A DNA stretch of 64,000 bases, from NCBI GenBank assembly GCA_003194435.1, contig PQXC01000004.1:60752-124751 (forward strand). Direction: 5' to 3'. This DNA comes from Candidatus Methanophagaceae archaeon (GTDB lineage: Archaea > Halobacteriota > Syntropharchaeia > Alkanophagales > Methanospirareceae). The translations under genes were made by a program, and so were the position numbers. This document shows positions 18,321 through 27,710 of the stretch, piece after piece; positions within the stretch are counted from its first letter, which is position 1, and each line of letters starts with the position of its first letter. Below the pieces are notes generated by a model, which was not told where the DNA came from, ran no database searches, and was given only the letters and a program-made list of their open reading frames with translations.

Positions 18321-19574
18321 GTGAGACTGATGGTAAATAAGGCTAAAATAATCATAGGTGATAGTCGAAAAATGGAGGAAGTTGAGGACAACAGTGTTGA
18401 CCTCGTAGTTACTTCTCCTCCTTACTGGCATATCAAGGATTACGGAGTAGAAGGGCAAGTTGGATATGGACAAAGTTTACATGAATATCTTAAAGATTTG
18501 TATAGAGTATGGAAAGAATGCTATAGAGTCATAAAATCAGGAAGAAGATTCTGCTTAAATATCGGTGATCAGTTTGCAAGGTCTATAATATATGGGAGGT
18601 ACAAAATTATACCATTACATGCTGAATTTATTGCCCAATGCGAAGATATAGGGTTCGATTATATGGGTGCTATTATATGGCAGAAAAAAACAACAATGAA
18701 CACTACTGGAGGCGCAAATGTGATGGGATCATACCCATATCCACCAAATGGGATGGTAGAGATTGATTATGAATATATTTTGATATTCAAGAAACCGGGA
18801 AAAAGTAAAAAAATCCCTAAAGAGATAAAGAAACAGTCAATGCTTACAAAAGATGAGTGGAAGGAATACTTTTACGGTCACTGGTATTTCAGCGGAGCAA
18901 GACAAATTGAACACGAAGCGATGTTTCCTGATGAATTGCCAAAAAGATGTATAAAGATGTTTACTTTTGTTGGTGATACTGTTCTCGATCCATTCTTAGG
19001 GAGTGGCACAACAGTAAAAGCAGCAATGGAATTAAACAGGAATGCAATCGGATATGAAATTAATGAGAACTTTCTGAATGTAATAAAAGAAAAACTTGGA
19101 TTAAATCGAGGACTGTTAGTTTTTTCAAATAATATCCAGATAATAAAAAGAGCTAAGAAAATAGAGATTGAAGAGATTGACTACAAACCCAAAATTAAAG
19201 ATGCCAGACCGATAATTGATCCAAACAAATTCAATTTCAAAAATAATCGAGTGTATAAAGTCATAGATATAATAGATGAAAGGACAATTAAACTAAATAC
19301 TGGCTTAATTGTTAAAATGTTAGGTGTAAAGATTAGCGACAAAGAAAGAGCCATTAGATATTTAATGGATTATATATTAAAAAAGGATGTTTTTTTGAAA
19401 TTCGATAATGGGACCATTGTGGACAAAGATACAGTTGAAGCATATGTATATCTCAAGAATAGAATATTTGTTAATTCTTACCTTATTAAAGCAGGCATGG
19501 CTGTTGCAGATAGATCGAAAGATTACAAATATAAAAATAAATTTATTAGCATAGAAAGAGAAGTGCATGAATAA
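18321..19574 (+). CDS. DNA methyltransferase of MjaI-like R-M system with C-terminal SNase-like domain
   Basis: DLVVTSPPYWHIKDYG, DPFLGSGTTVKAAMELNRNAIGYEI; C-terminus VYKVIDIIDERTIKLNTGLIVKMLGVK...FVNSYLIKAGMAVADRSKDYKYKNKFISIEREV. Stop overlaps start of the endonuclease (TAATG). Confidence 0.85.
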   Translation: MRLMVNKAKIIIGDSRKMEEVEDNSVDLVVTSPPYWHIKDYGVEGQVGYGQSLHEYLKDLYRVWKECYRVIKSGRRFCLNIGDQFARSIIYGRYKIIPLHAEFIAQCEDIGFDYMGAIIWQKKTTMNTTGGANVMGSYPYPPNGMVEIDYEYILIFKKPGKSKKIPKEIKKQSMLTKDEWKEYFYGHWYFSGARQIEHEAMFPDELPKRCIKMFTFVGDTVLDPFLGSGTTVKAAMELNRNAIGYEINENFLNVIKEKLGLNRGLLVFSNNIQIIKRAKKIEIEEIDYKPKIKDARPIIDPNKFNFKNNRVYKVIDIIDERTIKLNTGLIVKMLGVKISDKERAIRYLMDYILKKDVFLKFDNGTIVDKDTVEAYVYLKNRIFVNSYLIKAGMAVADRSKDYKYKNKFISIEREVHE

Positions 19575-19719
19575 TGGCTAAAGAATGGATTTTAAACAGT
19601 GCTATGAATCGCTTTCAATTGAATTTCAAGCGTAATGTTGGTCCTGTCTCAGAAGAAATTAGGAAATGTGCTCCAAAAACGATAGAGGAATGGAGAGAAT
19701 ATTATTTTAAAAATGTTAG

Positions 19720-21372
19720 CTTGACTTTGTCAAATTACCTTAAGAATTAAGAACCGTAAGTTTAATAAGTACTTGGCACTAACAACGATGATACAATATG
19801 ATCATGAAATTGTCTCTTAGTGACTTAAGGGTAGTTACAGGAGAGCTAAAAGTTTTTTATAGCTCCTTCAGCGATTTTTTCAGGAATAGAACGCGAAGTG
19901 TGTTAAAGCAGGCGTTTCAATATTTACAAGGGCAAATAATGGTAAATGAGCGTGGGAACATGACGAATATCGAAAAAGTTGTCCCGGATTGCAATCACCA
20001 ATCGCTTCAGCATTTCATCTCCAATTCGCAATGGGACGAGGAAGGAGTTATCAGCGAGATTCAGAGGCAGGTCAGTGAGTTGATAGGAAATCCCGTTCAT
20101 GGTTCTGTTCATCTTGACGAATCAGGGTTCCTTAAGAGCGGTGATAGCTCTGTGGGCGTGAAGCGTCAGTATTGCGGGCGATTCGGGAAGGTGGAAAACT
20201 GTCAAGTCGGTGTGTTCCTGGGCTATGCACTCTGGAACCGTCGAACGTTGATAGACAAGCGATTATATCTTCCCGAAGATTGGGCGAATGACCCGGTTCG
20301 CAGAGAGCGGTGTGGTGTTCCTGATAACATCACATTCAAAACGAAGGCAGAGCTGGGATTAGAGATGCTGTTAGCGGCTAGGGAGCGAGGCGTTCCTTTT
20401 GCATGGATCGGTATGGACTGCTTCTACGGGCAGCAGTCGTGGTTCCTCGACCGCCTCGATAGCGAAAGCTTACTCTACATCGCAGACGTTCCGAGCGACA
20501 CGAGGGTATGGCTGGAACGTCCAGAGGTCGAAGTCCCGATAAGGAAGGGGAAGCAAGGTCGTCACCCCACGCGGAAGCAGGTTGTCGAAGGAGAGCCAGT
20601 CGAAGTGCGGAAGTTAGTGGAAGAGCTGCCAGAAGATGCCTGGAACCATATTTTCCTGAGGGACAGTGAGAGGAAGGAGATATGGTGTGACATGGCATGT
20701 TTACGCATCTACCAGGTTCGCAACGGGCTGCCTGGACCCGAATCATGGCTCATACTCAGAAAAGAGGAGAACGGGGAGAAAAAGTATCAATTCTCAAATG
20801 CTTCACCCAATACTAAGATGAACAGGCTCGCAGAGATGTCTTGCAGCCGCTACTGGATAGAAAGAGCGCTGGAAGATGCAAAAGGAGAGGTGAGTATGGC
20901 GGAATATGAGGTGAGAGGCTGGCTCGGCTGGCATCATCACATGACAATGGTCCTGTTGGCGATGCTCTTCCTGTTAACCCTGCAAGTGAAATGGAAAGAC
21001 AAAGCCCCAATGCTGACGATACAGGATGTCAGAGAGATTCTGGAAGTGATATTGCCAAAGAGGAGAATAACGGAGAAGGAGATACTTGAGATCGTTAAGC
21101 GGAAGCATAAAGCGAGGGAATCCGCAAGGAAGTCTCACCATAAGCGGAAGAGCAAACCAAACTAAGAATATTTTGATGTTTTTCATGCAATCTAAGCACG
21201 TTTAGTTAGGACTATCTCAAGATTTTGAAGATTGATATCTTTCTCCTTTTATTCCCGTGGAAATTGCTATCCAGTTTGTCTGGTATCTCAGATTGTTTGC
21301 GGCTAATCTGAAATAATAGGTTGGGAAACGCATAAAATTAAGTAGCTTTATTTATAAAATGACAAAGTCAAG
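19720..21372 (+). mobile_element. IS701-like insertion sequence, 1653 bp, 13-bp terminal inverted repeats CTTGACTTTGTCA, TSD TTAG
   Basis: Left end 19720-19732 CTTGACTTTGTCA; right end 21360-21372 TGACAAAGTCAAG; flanked by TTAG at 19716-19719 and 21373-21376. Confidence 0.9.
19798..21165 (+). CDS. IS701-family DDE transposase
   Basis: HLDESGFLKSGDSSVGVKRQYCGRFGKVENCQVGVFLGY; YWIERALEDAKGEVSMAEYEVRGWLGWHHHMT. Confidence 0.9.
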   Translation: MIMKLSLSDLRVVTGELKVFYSSFSDFFRNRTRSVLKQAFQYLQGQIMVNERGNMTNIEKVVPDCNHQSLQHFISNSQWDEEGVISEIQRQVSELIGNPVHGSVHLDESGFLKSGDSSVGVKRQYCGRFGKVENCQVGVFLGYALWNRRTLIDKRLYLPEDWANDPVRRERCGVPDNITFKTKAELGLEMLLAARERGVPFAWIGMDCFYGQQSWFLDRLDSESLLYIADVPSDTRVWLERPEVEVPIRKGKQGRHPTRKQVVEGEPVEVRKLVEELPEDAWNHIFLRDSERKEIWCDMACLRIYQVRNGLPGPESWLILRKEENGEKKYQFSNASPNTKMNRLAEMSCSRYWIERALEDAKGEVSMAEYEVRGWLGWHHHMTMVLLAMLFLLTLQVKWKDKAPMLTIQDVREILEVILPKRRITEKEILEIVKRKHKARESARKSHHKRKSKPN

Positions 21373-21940
21373 TTAGATCAAAGGAGCATATCAAAGAGTT
21401 AGGACGAAAATTGTATATCAAAATATCAGAGGTGATTTCCGCCGAGATTGAGGAGATTACAGAGGAGGATTGCATAGAATATATGGTTAAGATGGTAATA
21501 GATCGGACTTTTGACGGCTACATGACTGAGATTAAAACAATTTATGGACAGTTAGAAAAAATACTGGGTGTTAAGATTCATCCAGCACCAGATGAATGGG
21601 ATAGATTATACGCTGTAGATTTTTATATCAAAATTAATGGTAACTATATCGGACTTCAGATTAAACCCGCTGGTGGTGTTTCCCATATACCTCAGATATT
21701 TAAGGAACATGTATTCCAAAAAGTTTCACACCAGAAATTTACTGAGAAATATGGAGGCAAGGTGTTTTATGTTATATCAATAAAAGAAGGCGGAAAAAAG
21801 AGAATATACAATATGGAAGTAATTGATGAAATAAAGCATGAAATGGAACGGTTGAAAGGCAAATAATATGGGGCTTTGGGCAACTATGCTACAATTATGA
21901 TGCTAAAAGAGATTGAATGGACGATAGCCAATAGCATAAT

Positions 21941-22561
21941 TTAACCTTCGCGCTTACCGAGTTCAAAGGCGCGTCTGTTGACGTCCAGAAACTTCGCGGG
22001 CACGGACTCTGTAAGCGACTCGATGAGCATCTCTTCCCGTAATGGAATATATTTAGAGAGCGCACCTAACATCACGACGTTCATCGTCTGCGGATTGCCC
22101 GCTTTGACTGCCAGTTTTGTCGCATCAAAAGTTTTGATGCCCCGGCAAATTCGCTGGAGTGGCGCAAGAATCTCTTCCAACGGTGGATACTTCGATTGAC
22201 CTGAGGTCACCGTACTTGGGAGGACGGGTTTGGTATTCACAAGTGCGACACCATCTTTAGATAGGTAATGGGCATACCGCAGAGCTTCGGCGGGCTCGAG
22301 AGCTACCAAAATGTCTGCTCCTCCGACTGGCACCAGTGGACCGAACATGCATCCTATCCTGAGGTGGTTAATCACACTGCCTCCACGATGCGCCATCCCA
22401 TGCGTCTCGGCACTCCTTACAGGTAAGCCTGCCTTAAGCGCCGCCTTACCAATTATACTGGAGAGCAGGATTACTCCCTGGCCACCAACACCAACCACAA
22501 CAATATCACACTCTGATGTCTTTGTCTTGGTTTTTGTCTTCATCTTCATCTTCATCTTCAT
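21941..22561 (-). CDS. iorB: indolepyruvate:ferredoxin oxidoreductase beta subunit
   Basis: DIVVVGVGGQGVILLSSIIGKAALKAGLPVRSAETHGMAHRGGSV; repeat-derived N-terminus MKMKMKMKTKTKTKT. Confidence 0.9.
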   Translation of the reverse strand: MKMKMKMKTKTKTKTSECDIVVVGVGGQGVILLSSIIGKAALKAGLPVRSAETHGMAHRGGSVINHLRIGCMFGPLVPVGGADILVALEPAEALRYAHYLSKDGVALVNTKPVLPSTVTSGQSKYPPLEEILAPLQRICRGIKTFDATKLAVKAGNPQTMNVVMLGALSKYIPLREEMLIESLTESVPAKFLDVNRRAFELGKREG

Positions 22562-24393
22562 TTGACCATCTCGATGGCATCATTGGGACAGATCTGGGCA
22601 CATACCCCGCACCCGGTACAGAGCGAGTTGATTCGAGCACTATCCCCGTCGAACTCGATTGCAGGACAGCCAAACTCCACACACTCACGGCAGCCTGTGC
22701 AATTCTCGTTAACCATGAATGGCTTTCGCATTATGCCTGCTCGTCTCTCGTTTATCACGCATGCCCGCTTTACTATGACCACAGATAGTCCCTGATAATC
22801 CCTCGCCCTCTTGAAGGTCTCGATTGTCGCTTTAACATTGTAAGGATCTACAGTCTCGACAAAGTCTGCACCCAGTGCTCTGGCGAGAGCCTCAAACGAT
22901 ACAGATTTTGTTTTATCACCGCTTGCAGTAACGCCTGTTCCGGGATGAGGCTGATGTCCGGTCATCGCTGTGGTCGAGTTATCCAGTATAGCGACAGTTA
23001 TCTTAGCCTTATTGTAAACAGCGTTGAGTAATCCGGGTAAACCGGTATGCAGGAAAGTCGAGTCGCCAATACTACAACATATATCCCGCTCCTCGCCACT
23101 AAACCGGATTCCGCAGCCGATGGTTATGCTGGAGCCCATACAGAGACATGTATCTATGGTTCCCATGTCAACAGCCAGCGTGTAGCACCCAATATCACTG
23201 GGAAAGATTGCATCCGTCCCAAATGCTTCCCTCATTGCATAGTATGCCGCTCTATGACCACAGCCAGGACAGAGTGCCGGGGGTCTGGGCGGCAGGATTG
23301 CAGCGGCTTCTCTCAAAGATTGAGATGGCGGTTCCACTAACGGTAGAGAAGCCATGTCTGCGATGGCATTTCTGACAATATAGGGGTCCAGTTCTCCTTC
23401 CCGCGGGATGTGACCCGACCTCTTGCCCAGGATCTCAATATCAGGATTGTGCACTCTTGCTACCCTTTCTACATATTCCTCCAGCACGGGTTCCAATTCC
23501 TCGATTACCATCACTTTACTGACATGCCTGATGAACTCGGAACACAAACCCTCAGGAGGTGGAAAGGTGCCGATTCGCAGAAAGGAAATATCCGCTTCCG
23601 CTTCCAGTTGTTTTATCGCTTCCTCGGCGTAGAGACTCGAAATCCCAGATGCAATGACGCCCAGCTCGCTCCGTCCCTGTAACACAAGCTGGTTCCAGGG
23701 CGATTTTTCCAGCGCTGACTTGATTGCATCCTGTTTCTCGAGAAGCACGGAATGGCGTGGTCGGGCATGTGCGGGAAGAGCAACCCATCTGGCTGGATTC
23801 TTCAAGAACTGAGGAGTAGCCCGAGTTTCTTTTGGTTGCCCTACTTCCACATCGGCTCTGGCATGAGAGACACGTGTAGTGGATCTGAGAAGGACGGGCA
23901 ACTCCAGCTCCTCAGAGAGTTCAAAGGCGTAGATGGTCATATCTCTTGCCTCCTGTGGGTCTGCAGGGTCCAGACAGGGGATACAGGCAAACTGGGCATA
24001 GCGTCTCGAGTCCTGCTCGTTCTGTGATGAATAGCAGAACGGGTCATCGGAGACGATCACTACAAGTCCGCCCCTCACACCGGTGTATGCCAGCGTCATA
24101 AAAGGGTCCGCAGCGACGTTCAAGCCTACATGTTTCATGACAGCAGCAGCTCTCATTCCCGTCCATGACGACCCGATGGCAACTTCCAAAGCAGCCTTCT
24201 CGTTGACCGACCACTCTACATGGAGGTCATACTTCTTAGCGAGAGGCGCCAGAATCTCCACAACCTCGGATGCGGGTGTCCCGGGATAACTGGCAACCAC
24301 ACGGGCACCTGCCTCAAGGATACCTCTTGCAATCGCAGCATTCCCAAGCAAATATTCTCTCATAACAATACTCCTTTGTAAGATATTTAGCAT
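22558..24393 (-). CDS. iorA: indolepyruvate:ferredoxin oxidoreductase alpha subunit
   Basis: GNAAIARGILEAGARVVASYPGTPASEVVE; TPP-binding GDSTFLHTGLPGLLNAVYN; two C-terminal Fe-S motifs CTGCRECVEFGCP and CTGCGVCAQICP. Confidence 0.95.
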   Translation of the reverse strand: MLNILQRSIVMREYLLGNAAIARGILEAGARVVASYPGTPASEVVEILAPLAKKYDLHVEWSVNEKAALEVAIGSSWTGMRAAAVMKHVGLNVAADPFMTLAYTGVRGGLVVIVSDDPFCYSSQNEQDSRRYAQFACIPCLDPADPQEARDMTIYAFELSEELELPVLLRSTTRVSHARADVEVGQPKETRATPQFLKNPARWVALPAHARPRHSVLLEKQDAIKSALEKSPWNQLVLQGRSELGVIASGISSLYAEEAIKQLEAEADISFLRIGTFPPPEGLCSEFIRHVSKVMVIEELEPVLEEYVERVARVHNPDIEILGKRSGHIPREGELDPYIVRNAIADMASLPLVEPPSQSLREAAAILPPRPPALCPGCGHRAAYYAMREAFGTDAIFPSDIGCYTLAVDMGTIDTCLCMGSSITIGCGIRFSGEERDICCSIGDSTFLHTGLPGLLNAVYNKAKITVAILDNSTTAMTGHQPHPGTGVTASGDKTKSVSFEALARALGADFVETVDPYNVKATIETFKRARDYQGLSVVIVKRACVINERRAGIMRKPFMVNENCTGCRECVEFGCPAIEFDGDSARINSLCTGCGVCAQICPNDAIEMVK

Positions 24394-24498
24394 ATATATT
24401 TAAGAGCGAGTGAAAGAGATATCTGGAAAGGAGACATTTATAAAATAAAGCTATTACTATTGGGATTATAACCTTAAGGAAATAGGACAGAGTAAGAG

Positions 24499-24705
24499 AT
24501 GAGCAGAGGCGAGATCGAAGTGGAGATACGCATAGATGGTGAGGAGATAGAGGTAAACAGGTTCGTACAGGAGATGATGGGGAATGCGATTGCCGGTGCG
24601 ATATCTGCGTTAAAGGGTGTAAGAATGGACTGGAATGAGCTAAAGATAACTGTGAATCGCAATCGCAGCGCAAATACAAATACGAACACGAATCACGTGG
24701 AATAG
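24499..24705 (+). CDS. small protein of unknown function
   Basis: 68 aa ORF with own upstream region, acidic compact N-terminus, C-terminal NRNRSANTNTNTN repeat. Confidence 0.5.
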   Translation: MSRGEIEVEIRIDGEEIEVNRFVQEMMGNAIAGAISALKGVRMDWNELKITVNRNRSANTNTNTNHVE

Positions 24706-24775
24706 AATAGAGAATAGAGTTTCACATTCACATTCTCTCCCTCACCCACCAGGTCTCTGAATCAAATTATGTTAG

Positions 24776-26656
24776 TCATCCATGTATTAGCATCACTATC
24801 AGATAAAGAGCGAAGAATAGCAACACCACCAATACTGCGATTCCTACTCCTATAGTCAATTTCTCCGCTGGTTCCACTATCACTCGCTGCTCCACCCTCT
24901 CTGGATGATGATAATGATTAAGATTTAGAGGCAGGTGTTTTGCCACCCTCGCACCAGTCGTGGACAGCTGTATTAATGATGCACCTACCGGATTCCGGCT
25001 GAACCATACGAGCGAATCAGCGATTCTCTTCAGTTTGGTGTCAATAGCACCTGCGAAACTCATAAGTGGCTGTTCACAGAACCATATAACCCTCCTGCCC
25101 GCCTTTCTATACAGGTGATCAAAGTCAAGAGTTATCTTCTCATGAGGTGCGAAGTATCCCAGCATGAAGAACAGGAAGAGCGTCATCAGCACCAGTTCCA
25201 TCGTTCCTAAGGTGTGCCCTGGAGCAAACGCTTCGTAACTGAACGCAGCATCGCGGAAGGGTAATATCGTGTAAAGCAACTTTGGATATACCCCAATAGC
25301 CATACAGAGAAAAGCGGTAACGCACATCGGAACGAGCATGGCTAATGGCGCTTCCTTCGCTTCTATCTGCTCGTTCTTAGCGAAAAAGGCGAAATAGGTG
25401 AGTTTTATAAATGATATTAGCGTGCCCACCGAAGCCAGCATCAAAGCAAGTGCGACTATGTGCATCCCTTTCAGTTCCGCGGCGTGAATTATCATACCCT
25501 TGCTTATGTAGCCATTGAAGCCCACAACACCGGAGATAGAAAGCGCTGCTATCACGCACGTTATCGTCGTTATCGGCATCTTCCTCGCAAGTCCGCCCAT
25601 ATCGGTGAGATTGTTCTTTCCCGTCCGGTATATTATTGCGCCCATGCACATGAACAGCGTGGTCTTGAACAACAGGTTATTGAAAAGATGCGCAATAGCG
25701 CCGTCTAACGCTAATTTCTCCACCAGTGTTCCCGTAGCCGTAGCCGTGGCGGCGGTGTGCAGTCCCAGTCCCATAACGCCCATTCCCACTCCTGCCATTC
25801 CCACGCCCGCCACCATATAGCCTAACTGGCTCACAATATGATAAGAGAGGAGTTTCCTCACATCGTTCTGCAATATTGCAAATATAACGCCGTAGAGCGC
25901 CATCACACCGCCCATGTATGCTACCGCTTCTACACCGGAGAAAGTCCTCGCAAGCATGTATATACCCGTCTTCGTCGTGAATATGGAGAGGAAAATGGTG
26001 CCACCTATCGTCGCTTTCGGATATGCATCCGGTATCCATGTATGTAGCGGTATGAACCCTGCGTTTACGCCTATCCCTGCGAGCAACAGGAAGTACCCTA
26101 TGCCCGGTTCTATCGGTCCCACTGCAATAGAACCACCTGATACAGAGTAATGTATTATTATCCCTGCAAGAGTGAGACACCCGCCAAATATATGATACAG
26201 GATATAACGCATCCCAGCATCTATCGAGCGCTTTGTGCGTTCATACCATATCAAACCAAGGGAAGAGAAACTCATTATCTCAAGGAAGATGAAGAGCGTG
26301 AAGAAATCGCCCGCGAATACCGCACCCAGTGCACTGCCCATATATAGCAATCCGCACACATATTGACCCGCCTCCTTTATCGTGCTGAGCCCGTATATTA
26401 TCGCACCACCGCCCGCTAACGCGAATATATACCCCATTATCATGCTGAGCCTATCAGCACGCAATAATGTCAGTTCAATTCCCGGGAAGACGGGAATTAT
26501 CCAGCTGGTATGGGGTTGTATCAATGCAACGCATAGAAGCCCAAAAACGGCTAAAGCAACGAGAAAAATCTTCCTCACTTTTCCACTACCCAGTAGCGGT
26601 ACCAATGCCGCACCGAGATAATAGATGAGGAAAGGTGGTATATCGAACTCAATCAT
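24776..26656 (-). CDS. NuoL/MrpD-like proton-conducting membrane transporter (copy 3)
   Basis: GAVFAGDFFTLFIFLEIMSFSSLGLIWY, VNAGFIPLHTWIPDAYPKA, NDVRKLLSYHIVSQLGYMVAG. Confidence 0.9.
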   Translation of the reverse strand: MIEFDIPPFLIYYLGAALVPLLGSGKVRKIFLVALAVFGLLCVALIQPHTSWIIPVFPGIELTLLRADRLSMIMGYIFALAGGGAIIYGLSTIKEAGQYVCGLLYMGSALGAVFAGDFFTLFIFLEIMSFSSLGLIWYERTKRSIDAGMRYILYHIFGGCLTLAGIIIHYSVSGGSIAVGPIEPGIGYFLLLAGIGVNAGFIPLHTWIPDAYPKATIGGTIFLSIFTTKTGIYMLARTFSGVEAVAYMGGVMALYGVIFAILQNDVRKLLSYHIVSQLGYMVAGVGMAGVGMGVMGLGLHTAATATATGTLVEKLALDGAIAHLFNNLLFKTTLFMCMGAIIYRTGKNNLTDMGGLARKMPITTITCVIAALSISGVVGFNGYISKGMIIHAAELKGMHIVALALMLASVGTLISFIKLTYFAFFAKNEQIEAKEAPLAMLVPMCVTAFLCMAIGVYPKLLYTILPFRDAAFSYEAFAPGHTLGTMELVLMTLFLFFMLGYFAPHEKITLDFDHLYRKAGRRVIWFCEQPLMSFAGAIDTKLKRIADSLVWFSRNPVGASLIQLSTTGARVAKHLPLNLNHYHHPERVEQRVIVEPAEKLTIGVGIAVLVVLLFFALYLIVMLIHG

Positions 26657-26864
26657 CTTGCTTACCCTCTTTCTGTATGAGGGACAGTATCTTAGCTGTT
26701 ATCATGAATAGACTTACTCCTATCGCTCCGTATAGAAACCCTTCTAAAAGTTCTGAATGTTCAGAATGCAGCACAAATACGGATACCGCAGATACCACCA
26801 GCGCCACACATACAATAATTATCAGCAATCCTCTCAGGACCTTCACCTTTTTATCCATCTCCAA
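26649..26864 (-). CDS. small membrane protein, 2 predicted TM segments
   Basis: 71 aa hydrophobic ORF overlapping the downstream transporter start. Confidence 0.6.
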   Translation of the reverse strand: MEMDKKVKVLRGLLIIIVCVALVVSAVSVFVLHSEHSELLEGFLYGAIGVSLFMITAKILSLIQKEGKQDD

Positions 26865-27000
26865 TCCTGCCCCATAACTCCATTCCGTTAATAGTGCTCT
26901 AAATTAAAATTGAGTTCAACTTATATAAATAATGATGCTTTTACTTATCTTAGCATTACGATGAAATGCGGAGATGAGCGAAAGATGTTTCGTTTTCTTG

Positions 27001-27495
27001 TTACTTCCTCTGCTTCAGCTTAGCGATTAACTTCTCAATATCCTTAGCAGTGATTTCCACAGCTCTTTGCGTCATTTCATTCTCATAGAAGTTTCTATGT
27101 AAAGCATTCGCACCATTAAAAAGTGTGATGAGTTCTTCATCTCCACTCTCCTCTGACAGTCTATCTATAAATTCCCATAGACTCCCATGTTTTCTTAGTT
27201 TCAACCCCCTCTTAGCCGCCACTGTCTTAATTGCTAATGCAGTGGCACCCCACAACTTTTCAGAAGCTTGAACCCGGTCGTCTTTACTCAAAAGTTCCTT
27301 CGCATCTTTAAGGTATTTCTCGCTCAGGGCTTGGTAGTGCTCTGCGAGGTCTTCGGGGTCCAACTCCTCATTTAGGCTATTACGAACAAGTTCGAGCCCT
27401 AATTCCTCAGGCAAATAGCCTATCTCTTCGGCTTTCTCCCTTAGCTTATCTCCAAGCCTTTTCGGTAAAATAATATAAGTAACTTCTGTATTCAT
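27001..27495 (-). CDS. PaREP1-family-like protein
   Basis: LAEHYQALSEKYLKDAKELLSKDDRVQASEKLWGATALAIKTVAAKRG, HRNFYENEM. Confidence 0.7.
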   Translation of the reverse strand: MNTEVTYIILPKRLGDKLREKAEEIGYLPEELGLELVRNSLNEELDPEDLAEHYQALSEKYLKDAKELLSKDDRVQASEKLWGATALAIKTVAAKRGLKLRKHGSLWEFIDRLSEESGDEELITLFNGANALHRNFYENEMTQRAVEITAKDIEKLIAKLKQRK

Positions 27496-27710
27496 GCTCC
27501 TTTTTATAATAGCTTATACTCACTCATAAATGTTTTTCACCTCACACTTCACCGCACTTCGCATTCGGTAACATAACAAAGTTTCTTGCAATAGCATCCA
27601 TATAAAGTCCATACTGTGGGTCTGTCATTAAAAAATAAAAGTAAGATTTGGAGCTACGCTCCAATTCCCGTTTATTTATTTCTACTGCTATTGACCCGAC
27701 TCCTATCCAT

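Larger units (their letters stand above)
19574..21866 (+). pseudogene. MjaI-family type II restriction endonuclease split by an IS element
   Basis: 19574-19719 plus 21377-21866 (146+490=636 nt) gives one 211-aa frame: MAKEWILNSAMNRFQLNFKRNVGPVSEEIRKCAPKTIEEWREYYFKNVR|SKEHIKELGRKLYIKISEV... Confidence 0.85.
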
